Notes: a model not told the origin generated them from the sequence alone. A stretch of DNA of 64,000 nucleotides from Streptomyces fradiae ATCC 10745 = DSM 40063 (GCF_008704425.1 NZ_CP023696.1:1846501-1910500), one strand, 5' to 3'. Shown: positions 16,864 through 25,043, numbered from the stretch's first letter. Numbers and translations are program-made.

Positions 16864-18633
16864 TCACACGACCATGATCTCTTCGTCGTCCGTGTACTTC
16901 GACTTCCGCCGCGGCGGCCGCGCGAGCACCTCGGACATCGCCGTCGCCAACGCCGACACTCCGTCGATCTTGTCGCCGCTGCTCGCCTTGTCCGGCTTCA
17001 CGTTCCCCGCCGGGTCCATCGCCACCGCCAGGTTGTCGACGCACCACCGCACCACCGGGTGCCCGCCGTGCCTGAGCGCCGGCGACTCCGGGGTGCCCTG
17101 CAGCACGAGCCGCTGAATCGCCTTCATCGCAGGCGACATGGTCAGGAAGCCTTGCCTCACCTTGACCATGGGGGCCCGCTCGGAGACGAGGTCGTTCGTC
17201 AGCTGCGACGCGTTCCACGGGTCGTATCCGATCGACCGGACCCGGAACGCATCCCGGTCCCGGCGGATCTGCTCCCGGATGAAGTCGTAGTCAGCGACGT
17301 TCCCCGGCGTGGCAACCAGGTAGCCTTCGCGCACCCACCGCGACGCGGCGCCCGCGGTCCGCTTGTCCAGCGACTTGAGGTTCGCCTCCGGCGTCCAGAA
17401 CCGCCACAGCGCATCCACCGTGCCGGTCTCGTCGTCCGAGAACAGCCAGCACAGCGCGCACAGGTCGCTGGTGCTGGCCAGGTCGAGTCCGCCCCACGCC
17501 TCGCGCCCGGCGAGCGCCGCCTCGTCGACCAGCCCCGCGTTCGCGTCCCAGTCCTCCATCCGCAGGTACCTGGTGCTCTGCTTCGTACGGAGCCCCAGGT
17601 GCAGGCGCAGGAACTTCGCCAGGTCCGCAGGCGACTGCCGCGCCTCGGCCGCCGCGCCCCGCAGGTACGCCGCCGACGGTGACACCCCGTAGCCGGGGTT
17701 CGCCTTCCGCCACGTGGCCTCCGCGAACGGATCGTCGCTCTCGTCCGCGCCCCAGATCACCCCGTAGGTGTCCGGGTCGGTGAGCACCCGGCGCGCCAGC
17801 TGCTCGACGTACTGCCGCTTCCGGTCGTAGATCGACTCTTGCTTGCCGTCGTCCGCCGTGGTGATCGTCGCCACGAGCGGCTGCCGGCGAGAGCCGGTCC
17901 CGGTCTCGATCGTCTCCACCAGGTCCGGCGACCTGTGGACGTGCAGCTCGTCGATGATCCCGCCGTGAACGTTCGCGCCGTGCATCGCCTCAGCGACACT
18001 GCTGACCACCGTGAAGTACGAGCCGGACGCCGGGTGCGTGATCTTCTTCGTGAACGCCCGGACGTTCCCCTTCAGCGCCGGAGCCCGCTCGGCGATCTGC
18101 CGGATCGGGTCGAACGTGAACCGGGCCTGCTTCTCGCTGGTGGCCGCGGCGTACACCTGGGCGCCCGGTTCGCCATCCGCCGCCATCAGGTACACGGCGA
18201 TACCGCCGCTGAGCGTGGTCTTCCCGTTGCGTCGGGGCACGTCCACGTACAGCTTCCGGACGATCCGCACGTACCCGCCGGCCTCGTCGTCCCACCGCAC
18301 CCAGCCAAACACCGGCGCCAAGATGTACGCCACCTGCCACGGGTCCGGGTCCAGAGGCTTCCCCGCCCACTTGCCCTGCGTGTGCCGAAGCAGGTGGAAC
18401 GCGCGCAGCACCCGATCGACACGGTCCGGGTCGAACACCGCGCCCGGCGCCTCGCCCGGACTGGGGGTCATGGTCTTCGGCGGGCAGTCCGGCAGCGGGA
18501 TTCCCCGCTCGGCCAGGTACCACGCCACCTCGGGAGACAGCTTCAGCCCCGCCAGCAGCTCCTCGTCGAGGTGCGCCGCCGGCGCCACCGTGGCGTCAGC
18601 CGGAGCCCGCGAACGGGTTCGCTTCGTCCCCAT
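16864..18633 (-). CDS. Terminase large subunit
   Basis: 589 aa. ATP-binding Walker A is VDVPRRNGKTTLSGG and Walker B is GGIIDELHVH. The C-terminal nuclease half has WGGLDLASTSDLCALCW and SIGYDPWNASQLTNDLV, the acidic residues of the RNase H-like fold. The ATG at 18633 is preceded by GGGAG and overlaps the small subunit gene by 38 nt. It packages DNA into the prohead. Together with the P27-type small subunit and neighbouring HNH gene it suggests cos-type packaging. Confidence 0.93.
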   Translation of the reverse strand: MGTKRTRSRAPADATVAPAAHLDEELLAGLKLSPEVAWYLAERGIPLPDCPPKTMTPSPGEAPGAVFDPDRVDRVLRAFHLLRHTQGKWAGKPLDPDPWQVAYILAPVFGWVRWDDEAGGYVRIVRKLYVDVPRRNGKTTLSGGIAVYLMAADGEPGAQVYAAATSEKQARFTFDPIRQIAERAPALKGNVRAFTKKITHPASGSYFTVVSSVAEAMHGANVHGGIIDELHVHRSPDLVETIETGTGSRRQPLVATITTADDGKQESIYDRKRQYVEQLARRVLTDPDTYGVIWGADESDDPFAEATWRKANPGYGVSPSAAYLRGAAAEARQSPADLAKFLRLHLGLRTKQSTRYLRMEDWDANAGLVDEAALAGREAWGGLDLASTSDLCALCWLFSDDETGTVDALWRFWTPEANLKSLDKRTAGAASRWVREGYLVATPGNVADYDFIREQIRRDRDAFRVRSIGYDPWNASQLTNDLVSERAPMVKVRQGFLTMSPAMKAIQRLVLQGTPESPALRHGGHPVVRWCVDNLAVAMDPAGNVKPDKASSGDKIDGVSALATAMSEVLARPPRRKSKYTDDEEIMVV

Positions 18634-19066
18634 CGTCGTCTCCCTGCCGGGCGACCTTGCCCTCCGCGCTCGGGGTCAGCCCGAACTCGGCGGCCCACGC
18701 CCGCAGCTCCTTGGACGCCGACTCGATCACCGCCACCGCCGGATGCCGAACCCGGCCCTGCGAGTTCTCCGACAGCACCGAACCGTCCGCGTCCATCTCG
18801 CGCTGCGCCTGCACCAGCCGGTCCCACGTCAGGCAGTACGCCGTGAGCGCCGACCGGTCGACCGGCTTGAGCAGGTCCAGCCGTGCCAGTTCGGGGACCA
18901 CCCGATCCCACTCGGCGCGCGCTTCCTCGGGCAGCCACTCCGGCGCCTCCGGCGGCAGCCGCTTGAACGCGGGCGGCTCGGTCACCTTCCGGCCGCCCGA
19001 GTCCCGGCCGGGGCCCCGGCCCTCGATGAGCTTGAGACCAGCAGGGCGGGGCTTCGGAGACGCCAT
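18596..19066 (-). CDS. Terminase small subunit (P27 family)
   Basis: 156 aa from ATG 19066 (MASPKPRPAGLKLIEGRGPG); an upstream ATG at 19102 is less likely. The N-terminal GRGPGRDSGGRK stretch, WLPEEARAEWDRVVPELARLDLL and DRSALTAYCLTWDRLVQAQ match the P27 small terminase pattern. It binds the packaging start site and brings in the large subunit, whose gene overlaps its end. Confidence 0.85.
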   Translation of the reverse strand: MASPKPRPAGLKLIEGRGPGRDSGGRKVTEPPAFKRLPPEAPEWLPEEARAEWDRVVPELARLDLLKPVDRSALTAYCLTWDRLVQAQREMDADGSVLSENSQGRVRHPAVAVIESASKELRAWAAEFGLTPSAEGKVARQGDDDGDEANPFAGSG

Positions 19067-19151
19067 GGGGTGTGCACCGCCTTCCGGGCCAAGGGGGGTC
19101 ACTGGGTTGAGCGTGCGTGCTTCCAGTTGACCGCGGCGGGCCCCCTGGCGA

Positions 19152-19367
19152 TCAGTCTCGTGATTCCGACACCCCTACCCCCTGCTGCGGGGTGCTCGGG
19201 GTCGTGGTCTTGACGTCGTCCGTCGGGGCGGGGAGGAGGTCAGCGAGGAGCAGCGGGTCACGGCCGGCGTCGGTGACGAGTTGGTGTGCGGTCTCGTGCG
19301 GGAGGCCGTGCTTGATCAGCTCGTGGTAGTAGTCCGCGAGGGCCTGTGCGAGCTTCTGCGCGATCAT
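19152..19367 (-). CDS. Small helical protein between HNH and terminase genes
   Basis: 71 aa from ATG 19367, with GGAGG 5 nt upstream. It starts MIAQKLAQALADYYHELIKHG and has GLPHETAHQLVTDAGRDPLLLADLL, a pair of amphipathic helices, then a Thr/Pro tail. Its place just before the small terminase could mean a role in packaging, but no family is recognised. Confidence 0.6.
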   Translation of the reverse strand: MIAQKLAQALADYYHELIKHGLPHETAHQLVTDAGRDPLLLADLLPAPTDDVKTTTPSTPQQGVGVSESRD

Positions 19368-19392
19368 CGCGTCCTCCTGCGGGTCTTGTGCC

Positions 19393-19797
19393 TCAGCGGG
19401 CGCGACGGCGTCTGACGTTGGCGCGTGCGGCTTCGGCCTTGCTCTTCTCGGCGTGGCAGGTCGCGCAGGCGAGGCCGAGGTTGTCGAGGGAGGTTGCCGC
19501 TCCGCCTTCGCTGATGGGGATGACGTGGTCGAGTTCGTGTGGCCAGGTGGCCGGGTCGTCCTCGTTGTACGCGTCGGGGTTGGGCTGCTCGGCGCCGCAG
19601 ATGTAGCAGCAGCCGTTGTCTCGGTCGGTGACTCGGCGCTTGAGGGTGCGCCAGCGGCCGGAGCTGATGCCGTACCGGGCGGCCTTGTCGTCGCGCCCCC
19701 GCCAGGGGGTGGGTTGGTGGGTGTCGCAGCGGCCGCGTGTGGTGGCGAGGTGGTGGCATTCGGGGTCGGTGCAGCGGGTGGGTGGGGTGGTGGGCAT
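19393..19797 (-). CDS. HNH endonuclease (packaging-associated)
   Basis: 134 aa from ATG 19797. The HNH core is clear: CCYICGAEQPNP, ELDHVIPISEGG, SLDNLGLACATCHAEKSK, with two CxxC pairs holding a structural zinc. A second cysteine cluster occurs at the N terminus (CTDPECHHLATTRGRC). HNH genes next to terminase are a known feature of HK97-like cos phages, where the HNH protein stimulates terminase cleavage. A long GTG-started extension is possible but not supported. Confidence 0.88.
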   Translation of the reverse strand: MPTTPPTRCTDPECHHLATTRGRCDTHQPTPWRGRDDKAARYGISSGRWRTLKRRVTDRDNGCCYICGAEQPNPDAYNEDDPATWPHELDHVIPISEGGAATSLDNLGLACATCHAEKSKAEAARANVRRRRAR

Positions 19798-19835
19798 GGG
19801 TGCCGCCTCGTGGTGGGCGTGACCGGGTACGACGA

Positions 19836-19857
19836 AGCCCCGCACTCTGGCGGGGCT
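19836..19857 (-). terminator. Hairpin upstream of the HNH gene
   Basis: A perfect 8-bp stem (AGCCCCGC/GCGGGGCT) with a 6-nt loop, followed on the minus strand by TCGTCG. It lies between the small gene at 19944-20165 and the HNH gene and would separate the upstream unit from the packaging operon. Confidence 0.45.
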
Positions 19858-19943
19858 GGTTGTTTCCGGGCATGCCGGATCTGCCTTGGACTGTAAGACG
19901 ATCCGTTTCGTCTCGTCAAGCTGCTCGTGTCTCGGCTGGGTGC

Positions 19944-20165
19944 TCAGGTCGCGGCCACGGCGAGGGCGTTGACTTGGTGGTCGGGCAGGGTGGTGCCCAG
20001 TTCGTCGCGGGCCCAGTTGGCGAATCGCCATCGGGCGGTGGAGCGGAGTTCTTCCCGGTCGGCTTCGGTGACGTCGTCCCAGCACTGGCGGGGGTATCGC
20101 ATGGTGACGACGCAGAGTTCGGCTCCGACGAAGCCGGTGACGGTCAGGGTGGTGTGCTCGTGCAT
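19944..20165 (-). CDS. Small phage protein, unknown
   Basis: 73 aa (MHEHTTLTVTGFVGAELC at the start; CWDDVTEADREELRSTARW later). A beta-strand beginning and a helical, acidic second half. AGGA is about 8 nt upstream. It stands alone between two hairpins. No family recognised. Confidence 0.5.
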   Translation of the reverse strand: MHEHTTLTVTGFVGAELCVVTMRYPRQCWDDVTEADREELRSTARWRFANWARDELGTTLPDHQVNALAVAAT

Positions 20166-20294
20166 GGCGCATCCTGGCGTGTGCCCGCCCCGCGCGGGCG
20201 CTGTTCCGGGCGGGGCGGGTCCGAGTGCCGCACGGCAGCCAGTCGCGCGGATGGGGACGTGTCCACGGTACGGCCGGGGGGTGACAACGGCGAG

Positions 20295-20328
20295 GGCCCC
20301 GCCGCGTCTCGGGGTGCGCGGCGGGGCC
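20295..20328 (-). terminator. Strong 12-bp hairpin
   Basis: GGCCCCGCCGCG pairs perfectly with CGCGGCGGGGCC around a 10-nt loop. It lies about 45 nt past the stop of the 79-aa gene at 20374, the right place for its terminator, although no U-tract follows. Confidence 0.5.
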
Positions 20329-20373
20329 GGGTGCCGGGCGCTACCCGGCGTGAGGGTCCAGTGTGGCAGGCGG

Positions 20374-20613
20374 TCAGGCATACCAGCGATCGAAGTCGAT
20401 GGCCTCCGTGCCCAACGCGGCGGCGGCCAGCAGCGGCGCGTCCGGCGCGCCCGCGGCGATGGTGGCCAGCACGTCGAGGTGAAGGCCGTCGGTGAGCTGG
20501 TGGGCGGCCTCGCCGTCATCGCGGGCGTCGCGGATTTGAGTGAGACGGCGAGCGATGTCCTCGACGGTCAGGTGTGCGCCGGGCTGGTCGGGCTTCGTCA
20601 TGTCCTCCATCAT
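20374..20613 (-). CDS. Small acidic phage protein, unknown
   Basis: 79 aa from ATG 20613, AGGAG 5 nt upstream. Sequence such as TVEDIARRLTQIRDARDDGEAAHQL predicts helices; it ends IDFDRWYA. It is coupled to the 50-aa gene before it by an ATGATG overlap. No function visible. Confidence 0.5.
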   Translation of the reverse strand: MMEDMTKPDQPGAHLTVEDIARRLTQIRDARDDGEAAHQLTDGLHLDVLATIAAGAPDAPLLAAAALGTEAIDFDRWYA

Positions 20614-20762
20614 CTCTTCTCCTGCGCGCCGGGGACGGGCTTGTCCTTGGGGCGGATCCAGCCGCCGCGGCTGCTGTGGTAGTCGGTGGCGTGCTGCTGG
20701 CGCTGTTCGGGGGTCAGGCGGTCGCGGAGTTCGTCCTGGGGGATGGTCTTGCGGAGTGCCAT
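20610..20762 (-). CDS. 50-aa basic micro-protein
   Basis: M-A-L-R-K-T-I-P-Q-D-E-L-R-D-R-L-T-P-E-Q then a Gly/Trp turn (SSRGGWIRPKDKPVPG). Its TGA overlaps the start of the next gene, evidence that it is translated. Helical, charged, function unknown. Confidence 0.45.
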   Translation of the reverse strand: MALRKTIPQDELRDRLTPEQRQQHATDYHSSRGGWIRPKDKPVPGAQEKR

Positions 20763-20797
20763 GATGGGGTTCCTGTCTCTGTGGGGATGGGGTCCGG

Positions 20798-20831
20798 GCG
20801 CCCCCGCTTGCTTGGCGGTAGGAGGGGGCGC
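20798..20831 (-). terminator. Hairpin between micro-genes
   Basis: GCGCCCCC pairs with GGGGGCGC across an 18-nt loop. It lies just after the zinc-ribbon membrane gene that ends at 20853. Confidence 0.35.
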
Positions 20832-20852
20832 TCCGGCGTTTCTGGGTGGGCG

Positions 20853-21101
20853 TCAGACCGTGAGGCGGGCCCACAGGGTGAGGGCGAGCACGGCCGCGAG
20901 GGCGGCGTACGCGAGGTAGTGCAGGGGTCGGGTCGGCTGTCCGGGCCGCGGGGGCGGGGTGTGGGTCTGGATCTCTTCGCCGTCCGGGATGTGTCCGGCG
21001 TGGGCCCGGTCCCGGTGCCGGTCTCGCTCGGCCTCGACCTCGTGCCGGGTGTGGGCGGTGGGCGAGGTGGTGCGGCACTGGGTGCAGCGGTAGCGGTACA
21101 C
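20853..21101 (-). CDS. Zinc-ribbon protein with C-terminal membrane segment
   Basis: 82 aa from GTG 21101, GGAG 7 nt upstream. The start VYRYRCTQCRTTSPT holds a single CxxC, as in half of a zinc ribbon. A charged middle leads to a membrane helix at about 60-80 (YLAYAALAAVLALTLWA). It is a tail-anchored-type layout. It adjoins the membrane-protein cluster at 21.2-24.2 kb. Function unknown. Confidence 0.5.
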   Translation of the reverse strand: MYRYRCTQCRTTSPTAHTRHEVEAERDRHRDRAHAGHIPDGEEIQTHTPPPRPGQPTRPLHYLAYAALAAVLALTLWARLTV

Positions 21102-21186
21102 GTGGGGGCTCCGGGGCGGTAGGCGGGTAGGTAGGCGGGGGTAGGCGGCCGGGTAGTCGTGGTGCTGACCTGCGACGACTACCGGG

Positions 21187-22074
21187 CTACCTGTGCCCCT
21201 GGGAGGGGGCTGCGGGTGTGGTTGGGGAGGGTTCGGCGGGCGCTTCGGCGGCCGGTTCGCCGGGGGGTGCGGGTGGGGTGCCGGGCGGGGGCTGGGAGGG
21301 CACCGCGGCGAGGGTGCGGGCGGGGGGCTCGTCGGCGTCCGGGGTGGGGGCCGGCGGGAGGTGCCGCAGGCGCACCCCGTCGCGCACTCGCTGGCGCTTC
21401 CCGTCGGGGGTCTGGAAGAGGAGCTTGAAGCTCTCGACGGGCAGGCCCCAGTCGGTGAGCGCCGACTTCAGCTCGGCCTTGTCCCAGCCGGTCAGGAGCG
21501 GCTCGTCGAGGAGGTCCTCCAGGTGCGCGCCCTGGTGCCCGTGCCGGGCGGCGACCTCCCGGATGAGTGCGGCGATCTCGTCGGGCCCGACCGTCTCCGG
21601 GGCGTCGTCGGGGTGCTCCGGCTCGTCGTCCAGGTCCTCGACGGCCGGGGCAGTGTCCGGGGCGGGCTTCGGCTTCTGGCCGGGCCGGGGCGGGGCGGCG
21701 CGCTTGGCCGCGATGCAGCCGCCAACCACGGCGGCGGTCGGCACGAACGCGGCGTACGGGCCGGTGACGTCCTGGACGACGGTCCAGGCCGCGGGGAGGC
21801 CCACGTAGACGCCGCCGGCGACGGCGCCCAGCTTCGTCCACCCGTCCCAGACCCACCCGTCCTTGGCGATCCAGGCGCAGCCTCGCCGGACCAGGACGCG
21901 GGCCCCGGCCCCTACTCCGGCGAGCGGGGCGCGCAGGTCGGTGCGGGTAGGCAGGTAGGGCCGCAGGTCAGGCACGCGAGGGGCCGTCCTACCGGGTGCG
22001 GGGACGAGCTCCAGGTGGGGCCGGTCGTGGCCCTCCTCGGGCGCGGCCTCGGCGGGGAGTTCGGCGGCGGTCAC
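21187..22074 (-). CDS. Membrane-associated protein of the prophage membrane cluster
   Basis: 295 aa from GTG 22074 overlapping the preceding stop (GTGA). Two hydrophobic segments occur at about 80-130 (LGAVAGGVYVGLPAAW; TGPYAAFVPTAAVVGGCIAA). The cytoplasmic C-terminal part has a folded, charged region, EIAALIREVAARHGHQGAHL to TDWGLPVESFKLLF, resembling a DNA-binding winged helix. A Pro-rich tail follows. Proteins of this kind occur near the spread genes of actinobacterial conjugative elements. That link is inference; no transfer ATPase is present here. Confidence 0.5.
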   Translation of the reverse strand: MTAAELPAEAAPEEGHDRPHLELVPAPGRTAPRVPDLRPYLPTRTDLRAPLAGVGAGARVLVRRGCAWIAKDGWVWDGWTKLGAVAGGVYVGLPAAWTVVQDVTGPYAAFVPTAAVVGGCIAAKRAAPPRPGQKPKPAPDTAPAVEDLDDEPEHPDDAPETVGPDEIAALIREVAARHGHQGAHLEDLLDEPLLTGWDKAELKSALTDWGLPVESFKLLFQTPDGKRQRVRDGVRLRHLPPAPTPDADEPPARTLAAVPSQPPPGTPPAPPGEPAAEAPAEPSPTTPAAPSQGHR

Positions 22075-22562
22075 AGCAGGCCGAGCTTCTGCGCGAGGAG
22101 GAGCAGGAGGAACTCGGGCAGGCCCCAGATCCCTCCGGCCGCCGAGAAGATACCGGCGGCCAGGATGCCGAGGAACGCGGCCCAGCCGGGGCGCGGGGCC
22201 CGGTAGAAGAGGTACGCGGAGAGGATCAGGGCGACGCCGCCGAGCCCCGCGTGGCCGAAGGCGCCGCTGGTGAAGATGGACGCAAAGCCGTTGGAGACTT
22301 CCTTGCCGACGGTCCAGATGGACCCGGCGGTGATGTAGAAGGTTCCGGCGATCAGGCCCATGGCGCTGGCCTCGGTGCTGTTGAGCTTGCGGCGCTGCTT
22401 GCCGGCCTTCTTGCCCTCGGCGGCCTTGGGCTCCTTGATGCCGGCGAACATGGCGACGGTCAGGGCGGTCGCGATGGCGCCGGCGCCGACGGAGCCGAGG
22501 AGCCTGCCGCCCACGGAGAACGTTTCGGCGGCCATCTGGACGTACTGGGCGTGCTCGTACAT
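22071..22562 (-). CDS. Multi-pass membrane protein of the prophage membrane cluster
   Basis: 163 aa. About four membrane segments: near 18-42 (GGRLLGSVGAGAIATALTVAMF), 70-90, 105-122 and 130-160. A basic loop GKKAGKQRRK separates the first two. TEASAMGLIAGTFYITAGSIW is a conserved-looking core. It is coupled to the next gene by GTGA. Like its neighbours it resembles unknown membrane proteins of Streptomyces integrative elements. Confidence 0.5.
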   Translation of the reverse strand: MYEHAQYVQMAAETFSVGGRLLGSVGAGAIATALTVAMFAGIKEPKAAEGKKAGKQRRKLNSTEASAMGLIAGTFYITAGSIWTVGKEVSNGFASIFTSGAFGHAGLGGVALILSAYLFYRAPRPGWAAFLGILAAGIFSAAGGIWGLPEFLLLLLAQKLGLL

Positions 22563-22581
22563 CGGGTGTCTTCCTTGAGGG

Positions 22582-23154
22582 TCAGGGGTGGGCGGCGGGG
22601 GCGTAGAGGGCGAGGGCGGTGATGGCGGAGGCGAGGGGGATGCGGGCGGCCCAGGCGAGGGGCCGGTACCAGTGGCGGGTGCGGCGGTCCCAGAAGGCGG
22701 CGATGCCGCAGATGCCGCCGCCGAGGATCAGGGCGGCGCTGATGGAGTAGGTCTGGCCGCATTCGGCGATCAGGCTGCCGAGGGTGGGGGTGAGGCCGAC
22801 CGCGTATCCGGCGGCACCGGCGCCGACGTTGCTGAGGAAGCGCTTGGTTCCGTCGCTGAGGGAGGGTTTGGGCAGGGCGGGGGGTGTGGGCCAGTACGCG
22901 GGCTGGGGGGTGAACCAGGGGGGTGGGGGCGGGGTGTGGTCCGGCTCGTCGTGGGTGTCGTCGTCGGGGTCGGGTTCGGGCTGTGGGGTGGGGGTGAAGT
23001 CCTTGGTGGTGGCGTCCCACAGCTGGTCGAGCCAGTCGGGGCCTTCGGCGGCCGGGGCGGGTTCGGCGGCTCGGCGCCAGGGCGGGAGGTCGGGTGTGCC
23101 GGGGGGCGCGGGGGGGCCGAGGGGCGGTGCGACGGGGCGGGTGGGCTGGGTCAT
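22582..23154 (-). CDS. Pro-rich membrane protein of the prophage membrane cluster
   Basis: 190 aa from ATG 23154, which overlaps the upstream stop (TGATG). Residues 1-105 are Pro/Asp-rich and probably disordered. The rest holds three membrane segments (VGAGAAGYAVGLTPTLGSLI; ISAALILGGGICGIAAF; AWAARIPLASAITALALYA). An acidic Pro-rich arm plus membrane anchor suggests a partner-binding role, but nothing specific is recognised. Confidence 0.45.
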   Translation of the reverse strand: MTQPTRPVAPPLGPPAPPGTPDLPPWRRAAEPAPAAEGPDWLDQLWDATTKDFTPTPQPEPDPDDDTHDEPDHTPPPPPWFTPQPAYWPTPPALPKPSLSDGTKRFLSNVGAGAAGYAVGLTPTLGSLIAECGQTYSISAALILGGGICGIAAFWDRRTRHWYRPLAWAARIPLASAITALALYAPAAHP

Positions 23155-23294
23155 CAGGGCCTCCACAGGGCCGCGGTGAGGGCGGCGAGGATGACGAGGA
23201 GGAGGGGGAGGAGCGCGGGCGCGGCGGGGCGGTGGCGGCAGGCGTAGAGGCCGAGTGCGGCGGCGACCGCGCACAGGGGCCACAGGGCGGCCAT
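23154..23294 (-). CDS. 46-aa two-segment membrane peptide
   Basis: Almost entirely hydrophobic: ALWPLCAVAAALGLYAC, a basic turn CRHRP, then PALLPLLLVILAALTAALW. Both ends overlap the neighbouring genes as TGATG, strong evidence that it is a real, coupled gene. Size and hairpin topology resemble a holin or small channel, but its place in an early-type cluster argues against a lysis role. Confidence 0.5.
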   Translation of the reverse strand: MAALWPLCAVAAALGLYACRHRPAAPALLPLLLVILAALTAALWRP

Positions 23295-24211
23295 CAGGCG
23301 TAGCCGCCCTTCATGGGGTTCTTCTTGCGCTCGCGGCGGACGGCGGCGGCGACGGAGTCGCGGTTGGCGTTCGGGATGATCGCGAGCACGCGGGTGATCG
23401 CGTCGTCGGTGCTCGCGGTGTTCGCGAGCTGTTCGCGGACGATCGCGGCCATGCTCGGCTGCTCGCGATCGGGGTTCGGCCTGTTCAGGGGTGTGTTCGG
23501 GGTGATCGTGCTCGGGGTGTTCGCCGGGTTGCTCGGGGTGTTCGCGAACTGCTCGCTCGGCTGCTCGCGGGTGATCGGGTTCGGGGCGTACACGGGTCCG
23601 CTCGTGAGCGCGAGGGGTGAGCGGCGCTCGATCTGCGCGCGCTTCTCCATGCGCTCCAGGGCGATCTCGAAGTCGGCGTCGTCGCGGGCGAGGGTGATGC
23701 GGGCTTCGGCGCGGATGCGGGCGATCTCGGCGTCGGCCGCTCGGTCGATCCGGTCCCGCTCGGCCTGGTTGAGGCGGGCGGTGTACTCGCTGTCGCGCAT
23801 CACCTCGTGGATGGCGGCTTCCTGCTCGGCGGTGAGCGCGGCCGGGTCACGGAGGGAGGCGACGGCGATGGTGCCCACGCACTTGCTGACGAGGACGACG
23901 AACGGTCCGGCGATGCCCTGGCCCCAGCTGTTCGCGTCGTGTCCGTGGAGGGCGAGGAGGACGGCGACGCCGAGGGCGATGGCCCATCCGGCTGCGGGGG
24001 CGACCCAGGTGCGGCCGGCGATGGCGATGCCTCGGTACTCGGCCCAGAGGATGGTGAGCCAGCCGATGTCGCCTGCGATGGCGACGGAGAGGCCGAACTT
24101 GCCGGCCTGCATGAGGTCGGTGATGGCGTAGGCGGACCAGATGAGGGAGAGGGCGGCGAGGAGGAGGGCGCCGATGAGGACGGGCGGGACGCGGTGGCGC
24201 GTCGTGGTCAT
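23294..24211 (-). CDS. Spd-like membrane protein with coiled-coil and DNA-region-like tail
   Basis: 305 aa from ATG 24211. Four membrane segments fill about 8-125 (VPPVLIGALLLAALSLIWSAY; SVAIAGDIGWLTILWAEY; WAIALGVAVLLALHG; AGPFVVLVSKCVGTIAVASL). Then comes a charged coiled coil (AERDRIDRAADAEIARIRAEARITLARDD, about 150-190). The C-terminal region has AITRVLAIIPNANRDSVAAAVRRERKK, like a small helix-turn-helix. This layout is typical of spread (Spd) or DUF2637-like proteins on Streptomyces plasmids and integrative elements. The family call is from memory of such proteins. Confidence 0.55.
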   Translation of the reverse strand: MTTTRHRVPPVLIGALLLAALSLIWSAYAITDLMQAGKFGLSVAIAGDIGWLTILWAEYRGIAIAGRTWVAPAAGWAIALGVAVLLALHGHDANSWGQGIAGPFVVLVSKCVGTIAVASLRDPAALTAEQEAAIHEVMRDSEYTARLNQAERDRIDRAADAEIARIRAEARITLARDDADFEIALERMEKRAQIERRSPLALTSGPVYAPNPITREQPSEQFANTPSNPANTPSTITPNTPLNRPNPDREQPSMAAIVREQLANTASTDDAITRVLAIIPNANRDSVAAAVRRERKKNPMKGGYA

Positions 24212-24278
24212 GGTGCTGCTCCGGGGCGGAAGGGGGCCGGGCCCGCGGGGTGCGGGCCCGGCCGGGGCGGCGGGCGGG

Positions 24279-24599
24279 TCAGGCGGGGCGGGGCAGGGCG
24301 CGGCAGGTCTCGGCGTGGGCCTGGGCCCAGCTGCGGGCGTCGTCCTGCGAGGCCCGCGCTCGGACGGCCTCGGCACCGTAGTCGCGGTAGTTGCGGTACT
24401 GGTCGTAGTCCCGCTCGTCCCGGGCCGCGCAGGCGCGGCAGGTGCTGCGGGTGGCGTAGGGGTCGTCGTAGTCGACGGTGGTCAGGGTCTCGACGTCGAC
24501 GGTGAGGTCGTCGCGGCCGAGGGCGGCCCCGGCGACGGTGAGGTAGCGGGCGATGACCCCGGCGGGCCAGGCGGTGGTGAAGGCGGTGGTGGTCTGCAT
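24279..24599 (-). CDS. Conserved small protein of Streptomyces mobile elements
   Basis: 106 aa. It starts MQTTTAFTTAWPAGVIARYL, then a beta segment DDLTVDVETLTTVDYDDPYA, then CRACAARDERDYDQYRNYRDYG and a His/Cys end (AQAHAETCRALP). The CxxC with later His and Cys could bind a metal. Similar small genes accompany membrane genes on Streptomyces mobile elements. Function unknown. Confidence 0.5.
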   Translation of the reverse strand: MQTTTAFTTAWPAGVIARYLTVAGAALGRDDLTVDVETLTTVDYDDPYATRSTCRACAARDERDYDQYRNYRDYGAEAVRARASQDDARSWAQAHAETCRALPRPA

Positions 24600-24609
24600 G
24601 GGGTGCTCC

Positions 24610-24768
24610 TCAGCGGGCGAAGTGGGCGGGGGTCGTCTCGGCGCCGTGGTTGATCTGGTCGCGGTTGGTCTGCCAGGCGCGGTGCTCCTGTGCGCGGGCG
24701 TAGTTGATGGCGTCCTGGGCGCGCGGGTCGTCGGCGCGGACGGGCTCGCGGGTCTGCGGCTCGCTCAT
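24610..24768 (-). CDS. 52-aa small acidic protein
   Basis: Begins MSEPQTREPVRADDPRAQDA and is helical (INYARAQEHRAWQTNRDQIN). Its start overlaps the previous gene's stop (ATGA), which supports expression. Function unknown. Confidence 0.45.
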   Translation of the reverse strand: MSEPQTREPVRADDPRAQDAINYARAQEHRAWQTNRDQINHGAETTPAHFAR

Positions 24769-25043
24769 CGGCCGGCCTCCGTCTCGCCCGTGTGCCGGTA
24801 GCCGGTCGGCGGGTGTTCGGCGAGCCGGGCCCGCAGGTAGTCCGTGGCCCACTGCGTGTCGGCGCCGTGGGCGAGGGCCTGATCGATGACGACCTCCGCG
24901 TACATGGCCCGCGCGGTGAGAAGGCGGGCGCGGGTCTCCGCGTCGGCGAAGGTCGCGGGGTGCGGGAGGGCGATGGCGTCGCGGACGACGGCCAGGAGGG
25001 CGCGCAGCTCGTCGGCCGTGGGCTCGGGCGTCTGGTTGGTCAT
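24765..25043 (-). CDS. Small helical phage protein
   Basis: 92 aa from ATG 25043 in an ATGA overlap. TADELRALLAVVRDAIALP, DAETRARLLTARAMYAEVV and ATDYLRARLAEH predict four helices. No motif is recognised. Part of the coupled early run that starts at 25366. Confidence 0.5.
   Translation of the reverse strand: MTNQTPEPTADELRALLAVVRDAIALPHPATFADAETRARLLTARAMYAEVVIDQALAHGADTQWATDYLRARLAEHPPTGYRHTGETEAGR

Noticed and set aside
23154..23294. Holin of a lysis cassette
   Set aside because: The size and two membrane segments fit, but the gene is coupled inside the early membrane cluster and no endolysin is nearby.
21187..24211. Complete conjugative element
   Set aside because: No TraB/FtsK-like translocase, relaxase or Rep of such elements is present; only membrane genes resemble it.
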